Shown here in pieces: positions 23,000 to 33,033 of a stretch of 33,033 nucleotides of DNA; within the stretch, counting starts at the first letter, position 1, and each line of letters starts with the position of its first letter. The notes beneath the pieces were generated by a model that worked only from the letters and a program-made list of their open reading frames with translations, did no database searches and had not been told where the DNA came from. The DNA is from Anaerolineae bacterium (lineage in GTDB: Bacteria; Chloroflexota; Anaerolineae; Promineifilales; Promineifilaceae): NCBI GenBank assembly GCA_019637635.1, contig JAHBVI010000078.1, positions 1-33,033 of the forward strand, written 5' to 3'. A program made the translations under genes and the position numbers.

Positions 23000-24766
23000 A
23001 TGAGCAAATCCTCTATTTCCCCGGATGATTGTTTTGATTTTGTCATCATTGGCTCTGGCTTTGGTGGCAGTGTGTCTGCTATGCGCCTCTCTGAGAAAGG
23101 GTATCGTGTCCTGGTCTTGGAGCGTGGCAAACGTTACACCGCTTCAGATTTCCCCAAAACGAACTGGAATGTATTCAAATATCTCTGGCTGCCCGCCGCG
23201 CGCTGTTTTGGTTTCATGGGCATCAACTTCTTAAATGACATCGTGATCCTGAATGGCAGTGGCGTGGGTGGCGGCAGCCTGGTGTATGCCAGCACTCACA
23301 TTCAACCACCGGACAGGTTTTTTGAGGCTGAAGAATGGCGTGATCTGGCCGATTGGAAGTCTGAACTGATGCCGTTCTACGAACTGGCTAACCGGATGTT
23401 GGGCACGGCCGAGAATCCTAAACTCTGGCCGGCCGACCACCGTCTGTATGAAATTGCCAAAGAGTTAAAACGGGAGCACACCTTCACGCCCACGCCGGTC
23501 GGTGTCTTTTTTGGTGAACCGGGCAAGGTGGTGCCGGATCCCTATTTTAACGGCGAGGGGCCAGACCGGGCCGGGTGTATTCATTGCGGCGGCTGCATGG
23601 TGGGGTGCAAACACAATGCCAAGAATACGCTGGATAAAAACTATCTCTATTTTGCGGAGAAATGGGGGGCGCAGGTGCAGGCCGAGGCGAATGTGTTGGA
23701 TATACGGCCGTACTACGACCCCCAACCCGACGATGCCCGCTACGAAATTGTATATGAGCGCACTACTGATTGGGCTTTCAAGCGCAAAAGCAGCATACGC
23801 GCCCGCCATGTGATTGTGTCGGCCGGTGTATTGGGCACCATGAACCTGCTGCTGCGCTGCCGTGACGAAACGGAAAGCCTGCCCCTGCTTTCGCAGCGGT
23901 TAGGGGTTCATGTGCGCAGCAACAGCGAAGCCTTTTCTGGGGCTACGGCCCGCTCCGGCGAAGTGGATTACTCCGAAGGGGTCGCCATTACCTCCCATTT
24001 TTGGATTGATGACGTAACCAGTGTAGAGCCGGTGCGTTATCCGCGTGGCTCGTCATTTATCCGTAATTTGACGGTGCCGCTGGTGGATTTGCGCGGTTCG
24101 GCCTGGCAGCGTTTGGGGCGCTTTATTGCCTATGGCCTCAAGAACCCTTACGACTTTTTGAAAGCCCGCATTTTGCCGGATTGGTCGCGGGATACCACCA
24201 TTTTGATGATTATGCAGACGGTGGAAAATCGGCTGAATCTGAAACGCGGCCGTAACCTGTTTACGCTTGGTCGTAAAGGGCTGGTGACGGAACAAGACAG
24301 TCACCTGCCCATTCCCACCATCATTGACGCCGGGCGGTACGTGGTGAAACGGTTTTCCGAATTGTCTGATGGGGCCACGATGGGCAGCATTCAAGAATTG
24401 CTGCTGGATATTCCCACGACCGCCCATATTTTGGGCGGCTGTAACATTGGCGCTGATGCCGAGACCGGGGTGGTGGATATCCGGCAAGAGGCGTTCAACT
24501 ATCCAGGCCTCTATGTGGTGGATGGGTCGGTGATCCCGGCTAATTTGGGCGTGAATCCCAGCCTGACGATCACCGCATTAGCAGAGCGGGCCATGAGTTT
24601 AATCCCACCAAAGGAGGAGGCAGAAGCGGTACGGCCGTTGCCCCGCCCCACTTCCCTACCCCAACCCGTTACCCAATCCAACCAGATGAAAAAGGCGTTG
24701 GCTTTTGGTACAGTTGGCGTGCTGGCGGCTGTGGCCGTCTTCAGCCTGTTAAAACGAAAGATGTAG
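23000..24766 (+). CDS. GMC-type FAD oxidoreductase (cholesterol-oxidase-like) with C-terminal membrane anchor
   Basis: 588 aa from the ATG at 23000; upstream GTG 22943 lies in an inverted repeat. FAD Rossmann motif FVIIGSGFGGSVSA (Gly18/20/23) and VLVLERGK, then GSGVGGGSLVYA. A cysteine-rich block CIHCGGCMVGCKHNAKNTLDKNYL (about 190-212) is typical of the cholesterol-oxidase-like GMC subgroup. The C-terminal domain has the TAHILGGCNIGADAETGVVD and YVVDGSVIPANLGVNPSLTITALAERAM stretches with the conserved His and Asn. Expected to oxidise an alcohol, possibly a sterol or other lipid. The last 25 residues (KKALAFGTVGVLAAVAVFSLLKRKM) form a single membrane helix with a basic end. In operon with the aldehyde dehydrogenase. 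Confidence 0.92.
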   Translation: MSKSSISPDDCFDFVIIGSGFGGSVSAMRLSEKGYRVLVLERGKRYTASDFPKTNWNVFKYLWLPAARCFGFMGINFLNDIVILNGSGVGGGSLVYASTHIQPPDRFFEAEEWRDLADWKSELMPFYELANRMLGTAENPKLWPADHRLYEIAKELKREHTFTPTPVGVFFGEPGKVVPDPYFNGEGPDRAGCIHCGGCMVGCKHNAKNTLDKNYLYFAEKWGAQVQAEANVLDIRPYYDPQPDDARYEIVYERTTDWAFKRKSSIRARHVIVSAGVLGTMNLLLRCRDETESLPLLSQRLGVHVRSNSEAFSGATARSGEVDYSEGVAITSHFWIDDVTSVEPVRYPRGSSFIRNLTVPLVDLRGSAWQRLGRFIAYGLKNPYDFLKARILPDWSRDTTILMIMQTVENRLNLKRGRNLFTLGRKGLVTEQDSHLPIPTIIDAGRYVVKRFSELSDGATMGSIQELLLDIPTTAHILGGCNIGADAETGVVDIRQEAFNYPGLYVVDGSVIPANLGVNPSLTITALAERAMSLIPPKEEAEAVRPLPRPTSLPQPVTQSNQMKKALAFGTVGVLAAVAVFSLLKRKM

Positions 24767-24798
24767 TTGTTGATGGCCGATACCCGACCATCAACAAC
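24766..24798. repeat. Intercistronic inverted repeat GTTGTTGATGG/CCATCAACAAC
   Basis: Perfect 11-bp arms (24766-24776, 24788-24798) around an 11-nt loop, starting in the GMC stop codon and ending before the AGGAGAG ribosome site of the next gene. It could adjust the ratio of the two enzymes by RNA folding. Confidence 0.75.
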
Positions 24799-24811
24799 CA
24801 GGAGAGATATT

Positions 24812-26467
24812 ATGGGAGTAACCACCGTGAAAGGCCGGACGCTCAACGGCCGTGTTGAAACCCTACCCTTCATCAACCCCGCCACCAGCGAGCAATTTGG
24901 CGAAGTGACCACTGCCACCCAGGCCGAGGTGACGGCTGCCCGGCAGGAAATGGCTGCCGCCGCCAAAGTGTGGGCGGCCAAACCGCTCAAAGAACGCATC
25001 CGCATTTTACGCAAGCTGCAAACCTTGCTGATTGAAGAGTTGGATGAGATCACGGCCGTGATGAACAAGGACAACGGCAAAAGCCGCCAGGACGCCCTCA
25101 TCGAAATTTTTGTCACCGTTGACCTGATGACTCAGTATATGAAACAGGCCCCCCACTGGCTGCGCCGCCGCCGTGTTTCGCCCGGTCTGCAAATTTTCAA
25201 ACAGTGTTACGTGGAGCATAAACCACACGGCGTCGTGGCCGTTATTGGTCCCTGGAATTACCCCTTTGTGTTGCTGGTGCCGCCAATTTTCTCTGCCTTG
25301 CTGGCCGGAAATGCCGTCATTGCCAAACCTTCAGAGGTCACAGCTGCGACCGGCGTCCTGATAGAGAGTCTGTTCAAGCGGATTCCCGAACTCGCCCCAT
25401 TTGTGCGTTTTTTGCATGGCGACGGCCGTGTCGGAGCCGCCCTGGTGCAATCCAAACCCGACCTCATCTACCTGACCGGCTCCGTAGCCACCGGCAAAAA
25501 AATCATGCAGGCTGCCGCTGAAAACCTGACGCCCGTCATCTTTGAACTGGGCAGCAAAGACCCGATGATTGTGCTGGAAGATGCCGATATTCAACAGGCG
25601 GCCAAATGGGGTGTCTGGGGCGCTTTTTACAACAGCGGCCAGACCTGTGTCTCCGTCGAGCGTGTCTATGTGGTAGCCGCAGTGTATGAACAATTTGTGC
25701 AGGCGGTGTTGGCCGAGGCCAGTAACCTGGATATTGGTTACTCCCCCGACATTAACAATCCCTTCCACATGGGGCCGCTCACCTTCCAGCGCCAGATTGA
25801 CATCATCGAGGACCACCTGCAAGACGCCTTGGCGAAAGGGGCAAAAATTATCGCCGGTGGTAAGCGGGATGGCATGTTTATGCAGCCAACGGTGATGGTG
25901 AATGTGGACCACACCATGAAGCTGATGCAGGATGAAACATTTGGCCCCATTATGCCCATAATGAAAGTGGCCGATGAAACGGACGCCATTCACCTGGCCA
26001 ATCATTCTTATATGGGATTGGGTGCTTCCGTCTGGAGTCGTGACCTGAAACGAGCCGAGCGCGTTGCCCATCAATTGGAAACCGGCTCAGTGAATATCAA
26101 TGACACCATCACCCATTTTGCCATTCCCAATTTGCCTTTTGGCGGTGTGAAACAGTCGGGCAACGGCCGTGCCCATGGCGAAGAAGATTTGCTGCAATTC
26201 ACTTCCAGCCGGGCCTACATCGTCAGCCCTGGCCCCAACCCGCTGGACATTGCCACCATTTTGCGCAAGCCCAATACTTACAATTTGAACAAGGCCATTC
26301 TCAAACTGGTGTTTGGCACCACCCCACAGCAAAAATTAGAACCGCTGACCGAATTGCTCCCTACCGAACCGGCTTATGTGAAAACAGTCGGCAAAGTAGC
26401 TGCTGTAGCTGGTCTAGCGATTACGGTATTGACCATTTTAGCCACACTCAGCCGTCGCAGAAGTTGA
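24812..26467 (+). CDS. Aldehyde dehydrogenase with C-terminal membrane anchor
   Basis: 551 aa from the ATG at 24812 after AGGAGAG; the earlier frame runs through the inverted repeat. NAD(P)-dependent ALDH superfamily: Asn149 in GPWNYPF, general base Glu245 in FELGSKDP, nucleophile Cys279 in NSGQTCVSVERVYV, then ETFGPIMPIMKV and LPFGGVKQSGNGR. Oxidises aldehydes to acids. The C-terminal about 28 residues (VKTVGKVAAVAGLAITVLTILATLSRRRS) form a membrane helix with Arg-rich end, as in fatty aldehyde dehydrogenases. Downstream of and co-transcribed with the GMC oxidoreductase, which has the same kind of tail. A strong terminator follows. Confidence 0.94.
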   Translation: MGVTTVKGRTLNGRVETLPFINPATSEQFGEVTTATQAEVTAARQEMAAAAKVWAAKPLKERIRILRKLQTLLIEELDEITAVMNKDNGKSRQDALIEIFVTVDLMTQYMKQAPHWLRRRRVSPGLQIFKQCYVEHKPHGVVAVIGPWNYPFVLLVPPIFSALLAGNAVIAKPSEVTAATGVLIESLFKRIPELAPFVRFLHGDGRVGAALVQSKPDLIYLTGSVATGKKIMQAAAENLTPVIFELGSKDPMIVLEDADIQQAAKWGVWGAFYNSGQTCVSVERVYVVAAVYEQFVQAVLAEASNLDIGYSPDINNPFHMGPLTFQRQIDIIEDHLQDALAKGAKIIAGGKRDGMFMQPTVMVNVDHTMKLMQDETFGPIMPIMKVADETDAIHLANHSYMGLGASVWSRDLKRAERVAHQLETGSVNINDTITHFAIPNLPFGGVKQSGNGRAHGEEDLLQFTSSRAYIVSPGPNPLDIATILRKPNTYNLNKAILKLVFGTTPQQKLEPLTELLPTEPAYVKTVGKVAAVAGLAITVLTILATLSRRRS

Positions 26468-26487
26468 TGTCGGAAAGTCAGAAAACG

Positions 26488-26525
26488 AAAAAGCGATCCT
26501 GATTTGTGTCAGGATCGCTTTTTTT
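26488..26525. terminator. Bidirectional Rho-independent terminator
   Basis: AAAAAGCGATCCTGA (26488-26502), loop TTTGTG, TCAGGATCGCTTTTTTT (to 26525). A and T tracts flank a perfect stem, so it serves both the ALDH gene (+) and the convergent protease gene (-). Confidence 0.93.
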
Positions 26526-26540
26526 ATGACCTGCTCATAA
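26524..26540 (-). other. 3'-end palindrome, copy C (TTATGAGCAGGTCATAA)
   Basis: On the minus strand this lies 2 nt after the protease stop codon and runs into the terminator. It matches copies at 3505 and 14705 in sequence, and its sense orientation relative to the gene is the same. Confidence 0.5.
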
Positions 26541-26542
26541 CT

Positions 26543-27712
26543 TTAGCTACCCGACGGCCGTGCCTGCAACGTCAGCGGGATCACCTGTACCTGCCCATTC
26601 CGCAGCACGTGTACCTGAATGGCCTGGCCGACGGCCGTGTACTGCACAATATGGCCGACCAGATCGCTAAACGTGCTAATCGGTTTGCCGTCAATCGCCA
26701 CAATCACGTCGCCACCGGCGCCGGCTGCATTGGCCGCCCGCAAACCGGCCGTGTCGGCGGGGCCACCGCTCACCAGGCCACTGATTAAAATACCCCGCTG
26801 CTCACTGCTCAAACCCAATTGCCCGGCATTATTGGCCGTCACTTCCACGCCGGAGATGCCCAGCCAGGGATATTGGGCACGGCCGTTGGCGATCAACTGT
26901 GGTATCACCGCCTGCACCAGGTTAGAGGGGATGGCGTACCCAATGCCCGACGAGCCACGTACTGGGGATTCAATGCGCGAATTGACGCCAATGACACGGC
27001 CGTATAAATCCAGCAGCGGCCCCCCCGAATTGCCCGGATTGATGGCCGCATCCGTCTGAATAATGTCCGGCACCTGGAACGTGCCCTGGGGAAAACTCCG
27101 GTTCAACGCCGAAATGATCCCCGTCGTCATACTGCTTTCCAGCCCAAAAGGGCTGCCAATAGCCACCACAATTTGCCCCACCTTCAAGGCTGACGAGTCG
27201 GCAAATTCCACTGGCGACAAGGCCAGCCCGGTGGGGTCAACGCGAATCACGGCCAGGTCTGATGCGGCGTCCGCGCCGACAAGGGTAGCGGGCACGGTAC
27301 GGCCGTTGGTAAACCGCACCTGTAACGTCTGCGCCCCGGCCACCACATGGTTGTTCGTCACAATGTGTCCATTGGCGTCATACACAAACCCCGACCCCTG
27401 CCCATTGCCCACATTGATATACACCACGGCCGGGTTGATGCGTTCATAGAGGTCAATAAACGCCTGCTCCTGCGTCCACACATCCTCCGACACAACTACT
27501 TGCTCCAGTTCAATAACCGGTGTGGGCGAAGGCAGCGGCGTGGCCGCCGCCAGGATTTCGGCTGTGTCTGACTGGGAAAGAAGGGGAATGGACACGGCCG
27601 TGTCCACAGCCTCAAATTGCCTGGCCTCCCCGCTCAAACCGGCGCAGCCAGACAGCATCAGCACAATCAATAAAACGACAAAAGGAACTGTTTTGAGGGA
27701 CAAAGTATTCAT
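26543..27712 (-). CDS. HtrA/DegP-like S1C serine protease lipoprotein with PDZ domain
   Basis: 389 aa. ATG at 27712 after CAGGAG. Lipoprotein signal ending MLSGC (Cys23), a Thr/Pro linker, then the trypsin-like domain. The triad is His122 (IVTNNHVVAGA), Asp152 (ASDLAVIRVD) and Ser229 (AAINPGNSGGPLLDL). A single PDZ domain (about 280-385) contains YPWLGISGVEV, RGILISGLVSGGPADTAGLRA and GDVIVAIDGKPISTFSDL. Expected role: protein quality control on the outer face of the membrane. Single gene, convergent with the ALDH operon and sharing its two-way terminator. Confidence 0.95.
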   Translation of the reverse strand: MNTLSLKTVPFVVLLIVLMLSGCAGLSGEARQFEAVDTAVSIPLLSQSDTAEILAAATPLPSPTPVIELEQVVVSEDVWTQEQAFIDLYERINPAVVYINVGNGQGSGFVYDANGHIVTNNHVVAGAQTLQVRFTNGRTVPATLVGADAASDLAVIRVDPTGLALSPVEFADSSALKVGQIVVAIGSPFGLESSMTTGIISALNRSFPQGTFQVPDIIQTDAAINPGNSGGPLLDLYGRVIGVNSRIESPVRGSSGIGYAIPSNLVQAVIPQLIANGRAQYPWLGISGVEVTANNAGQLGLSSEQRGILISGLVSGGPADTAGLRAANAAGAGGDVIVAIDGKPISTFSDLVGHIVQYTAVGQAIQVHVLRNGQVQVIPLTLQARPSGS

Positions 27713-27934
27713 GTAATCTCCTGATGATGTTTGCGGCAGCCACAGAACCGGCAGGCAGCGCCCAACCACAGGCGTCAAGCGCGCCATATTCTGTTATCAT
27801 GGTTGCCATCACGTAAAATATGGGACAAATTGCACTACCCTGATGATTTTGAAACCGTCTGGTAAAAAAACTGTAAAGCCAGCCTGAGACGAATGTAAAT
27901 AAGCTGGCGAGCGAGAGCGGCGTAGCGAGAGCGT

Positions 27935-28573
27935 ATGGATTGGACACATTGGCAGAGAAAGTTTGAAACATTTTTGCAAGGGCAAATGGCCCATGATGCT
28001 GCCCACGACATGGCGCATATCCACCGTGTGGTTCAAAATGCCCGTCGTTTTGCCCAGGCCGAAGGCGCGGCGTTAGCCATCGTCATACCCGCCGCCTGGT
28101 TGCATGATTGTGTGGTTGTGCCTAAAGATTCTCCGCAACGGCCGTATGCCAGCCAGATGGCGGCGGACACGGCCGTTGCCTTTCTACGCGCATACGACTA
28201 TCCAGGACAATATCTGGACGGAATCGCCCATGCCATCGCCGCCCACAGCTTTTCGGCCGGCATCATCCCCACCACCATTGAAGCCAAAGTGGTGCAAGAC
28301 GCTGACCGTGTGGATGCCCTGGGTGCTATTGGTATAGCGCGTTGTTTTGCGCTGGGGGGGATGCTGGCACGGCCGTTGTACACAGAAACCGACCCCTTCT
28401 GTGTACAACGTTTGCCGGATGATACTCAATCCAGCCTGGATCATTTCTATACAAAATTGCTCACCCTGGCCGAAACCATGCAAACAGAAAGCGGGCGACG
28501 GGAGGGGTACGGCCGTAGCCAATTCATCCGCCACTACCTTGCCCAGCTAAAGCGAGAAATAATGCACGAATAA
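27935..28573 (+). CDS. HD-domain phosphohydrolase (YedJ-like)
   Basis: 212 aa. HD-superfamily metal-binding residues: His24-Asp25 region (AAHDMAHIHRV, giving the first His), the paired His57-Asp58 (AAWLHDCVVV) and Asp122/Asp124 in VVQDADRVDALGAIGIAR. This set and length match the YedJ-type subgroup of small HD hydrolases, which act on nucleotides or similar phosphate esters; substrate unknown. ATG at 27935, with only a weak purine-rich stretch (GCGAGAGCG) upstream. Last gene before the rRNA operon, same strand, with no clear terminator in between. Confidence 0.88.
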   Translation: MDWTHWQRKFETFLQGQMAHDAAHDMAHIHRVVQNARRFAQAEGAALAIVIPAAWLHDCVVVPKDSPQRPYASQMAADTAVAFLRAYDYPGQYLDGIAHAIAAHSFSAGIIPTTIEAKVVQDADRVDALGAIGIARCFALGGMLARPLYTETDPFCVQRLPDDTQSSLDHFYTKLLTLAETMQTESGRREGYGRSQFIRHYLAQLKREIMHE

Positions 28574-28726
28574 AAAAGCAGCGCCAAAGTCCATTGTTTT
28601 CTCCCATGTACCCTTTGCAACAGCTACTTGCTACATAGTAAGGTAGAACAATAAACTTCATACCAGTAAAAAAAAGGCCGCACCTGACCAAAACCCCGAT
28701 TTTGCCCCGAAAACTCCCCAAAACCC

Positions 28727-28755
28727 TTGACAACCCCCAATGAGAACGCTATAAT
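28727..28755 (+). promoter_or_regulatory. rRNA operon promoter P1 (consensus)
   Basis: TTGACA (28727-28732), 17-bp spacer, TATAAT (28750-28755): full consensus, as expected for an rrn promoter. Between 28574 and 28726 I see no gene. A second perfect -10 (TATAAT, 28868-28873) follows the leader hairpin but has a poor -35, so a P2 is only possible. Confidence 0.92.
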
Positions 28756-28836
28756 CTCCGACTGTCACTGCAATAGAGGATGTCGCCCAATTAACAGCAC
28801 ATCAATAAAACCAAATAACAGAGTAAAAAAGAAAGT

Positions 28837-28859
28837 CGACTCTTTCGAGTCGCTTTTTT
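28837..28859 (+). terminator. Terminator-like hairpin in the rrn leader
   Basis: CGACTC-TTTC-GAGTCG followed by C and six T (28837-28859), preceded by an A/G tract. It lies about 75 nt downstream of the predicted P1 start and 115 nt before 16S. It would stop P1 transcripts unless antitermination applies. Confidence 0.6.
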
Positions 28860-28886
28860 GTCTCCGTTATAATTGCAGAACCAGAA

Positions 28887-28913
28887 CCTTGACAACTGAA
28901 AAGTGGTAAGAAC
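28887..28913 (+). other. 5' arm of the 16S precursor processing stem
   Basis: CCTTGACAAC...GGTAAGAAC (28887-28913) is complementary at 25 of 27 positions to 30566-30592 just after 16S. Such stems are the RNase III cut site in pre-rRNA. The TTGACA in it is therefore part of the stem and not a promoter element. Confidence 0.85.
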
Positions 28914-28974
28914 GAAAATAAACCTTAATCAATTGTTTAAACAGTAGTCCGTTTGAGTACGGATATAACTCTTT

Positions 28975-30478
<1,504 letters not shown>

Positions 30479-30565
30479 TAAGATTTTTGCTTTTGGCGAA
30501 AGCCTATAAGCTAAGCAGCAGGTTGCCCTGGCTATATGTCAGAACAGCTTCGCTGAAAGGTTTAT

Positions 30566-30592
30566 GTTCTTACCACTTCTTAGTTGTCAAGG
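30566..30592 (+). other. 3' arm of the 16S precursor processing stem
   Basis: GTTCTTACCACTT...GTTGTCAAGG pairs with 28887-28913 (25 of 27), enclosing 16S. Confidence 0.85.
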
Positions 30593-30632
30593 GGATGGGT
30601 TGGTGAATTAAAAAATCAGAGCAGGAAGTTGA

Positions 30633-30706
30633 GGGCCTGTAGCTCAGCCGGTTAGAGCGTTCCTCTGATAAGGGAGAGGCCGTTGGTTCGAGTCCAACCA
30701 GGCCCA
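30633..30706 (+). tRNA. tRNA-Ile (GAT)
   Basis: Full cloverleaf: acceptor GGGCCTG/CAGGCCC, D arm GCTCAGCCGGTTAGAGC, anticodon loop CTGATAA with anticodon GAT, T arm GTTGG-TTCGAGT-CCAAC, discriminator A. CCA is not encoded. In the 16S-23S spacer as usual. Confidence 0.97.
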
Positions 30707-30714
30707 CCTTATAT

Positions 30715-30785
30715 GGAAGGATGAATTAAGAGTTATGAATTATGAAAACGCCATTTCATAATTCTTCCTTCATAATTCATAATTC
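30715..30785. repeat. GAATTATGA / TCATAATTC fold-back array between the two spacer tRNAs
   Basis: GAAGGATGAATTAAGAGTTATGAATTATGAAA is mirrored by TTTCATAATTCTTCCTTCATAATTCATAATTC. Same architecture as the protein-gene arrays (short tandem unit, turn, inverted unit), here within the transcribed rRNA spacer. Confidence 0.88.
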
Positions 30786-30791
30786 CCCCAG

Positions 30792-30864
30792 GGGGATGTA
30801 GCTCAGATGGGAGAGCGCCGCCTTTGCACGGCGGAGGCCAGGAGTTCGAATCTCCTCATCTCCA
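30792..30864 (+). tRNA. tRNA-Ala (TGC)
   Basis: Acceptor GGGGATG/CATCTCC, D arm GCTCAGATGGGAGAGC, anticodon stem CCGCC/GGCGG with loop TTTGCAC (TGC), T arm AGGAG-TTCGAAT-CTCCT, discriminator A; CCA not encoded. Confidence 0.97.
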
Positions 30865-31034
30865 TTGTTTGTCAGAGCAAACCATCCGCTCACATAGCAA
30901 CTGCACTAACCGGAAACCCTTTTTTACAAAGTAGAGTTAAGAGACTGGCAAATGCCATTAATTTGTAGTCCCTATTGATTGATGGTAATTGTTAGTGGCT
31001 TAGCTTACCCACCTGGGTAACAAGTTGCTGAAAA

Positions 31035-31045
31035 GATCTTTAACA
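31035..31045 (+). promoter_or_regulatory. boxA-like antitermination site before 23S
   Basis: GATCTTTAACA resembles the E. coli rrn boxA (TGCTCTTTAACA) and lies in the spacer about 75 nt before 23S. A weaker look-alike, TTGTTTAAACAG, lies before 16S at about 28933-28944. The spacer 30865-31117 holds no other feature I can support. Confidence 0.5.
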
Positions 31046-31118
31046 GCTAAATAACGAAGAAACAAATTGTAGTACATATTTACATGTATGTGAGAGTGTC
31101 GAATTCTCCGTATCATGT

Positions 31119-33033
<1,915 letters not shown>

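Larger units (their letters stand above)
173..28516. repeat. Family of about 79 dispersed ACGGCCGT palindromic octamers
   Basis: First copy 173-180, last 28509-28516. Others include 740-747, 1045-1052, 1124-1131, 1147-1154 and 2246-2253. Most are inside genes and in every phase, giving Thr-Ala-Val, (Asp/Asn/His/Tyr)-Gly-Arg or x-Arg-Pro. I saw none in the rRNA/tRNA part. Count was made by eye and may be off by a few. Confidence 0.9.

Noticed and set aside
28889..28894. A further rrn promoter -35 (TTGACA) just before 16S
   Set aside because: It is part of the 27-nt processing stem that pairs with 30566-30592, and no -10 box lies at the right distance.

Overview
The window reads as chromosomal DNA of an uncultured-type, filamentous-style Chloroflexota (Anaerolineae/Ardenticatenia-like). 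This is an inference from three things: the 16S signature bases in the rRNA operon at the right end, protein types typical of that phylum (Thr/Pro-rich lipoproteins, FAS1, DUF4173, DUF1361, 506-aa aldo/keto reductase), and an intergenic architecture full of short-unit palindromic arrays. I ran no database search, so family names come from motifs I can read.

Layout. 1-3.4 kb: the 3' part of a MocR-type aminotransferase, a two-domain FAS1 lipoprotein, and a convergent threonine synthase. 3.5-6.9 kb: an accessory-looking block with an unknown 186-aa protein, an ExeA/TniB-like AAA ATPase starting from an apparently leaderless promoter, a gene-free stretch with two convergent promoters meeting at one two-way terminator (candidate small RNAs), and an unknown protein whose frame contains an intergenic-type repeat array. 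6.9-10.8 kb: a metallo-beta-lactamase-fold hydrolase convergent with a membrane histidine kinase and its response regulator. 11-14.6 kb: four tandem membrane-protein genes (VanZ-like, DUF4173, DUF1361, unknown). 15-17.7 kb: a radical SAM/HhH protein of the DNA-repair-linked family, a beta-propeller lipoprotein overlapping it by 4 nt, and a DUF6504-like protein. 17.7-20.9 kb: an aldo/keto reductase with an inserted helical domain, an SH3 lipoprotein, and an OmpR-type regulator. 20.9-22.8 kb: a parA-parB pair with a double operator-like repeat upstream. 23-26.5 kb: a GMC oxidoreductase and an aldehyde dehydrogenase, each ending in a C-terminal membrane anchor. 26.5-28.6 kb: an HtrA-like lipoprotein protease and an HD hydrolase. 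28.7 kb to the end: an rrn operon (near-consensus promoter, leader hairpin, 16S, tRNA-Ile, tRNA-Ala, partial 23S).

Two whole-window signals stand out. First, the palindromic octamer ACGGCCGT occurs roughly 79 times by my hand count in the first 28.6 kb, about once per 360 bp. It falls in all reading frames and I saw none in the rRNA operon; chance predicts about one. It behaves like the cyanobacterial HIP1 palindrome. Second, almost every gene junction from 4 to 19.4 kb carries a fold-back array of 5-10 bp tandem units (most often GGAGATT/AATCTCC, elsewhere GTAATCG, CGTAATC or AATTACCC). These arrays often supply the stop codon and last residues of the flanking genes, one lies inside an open frame, and one sits between the two tRNAs of the rrn spacer.
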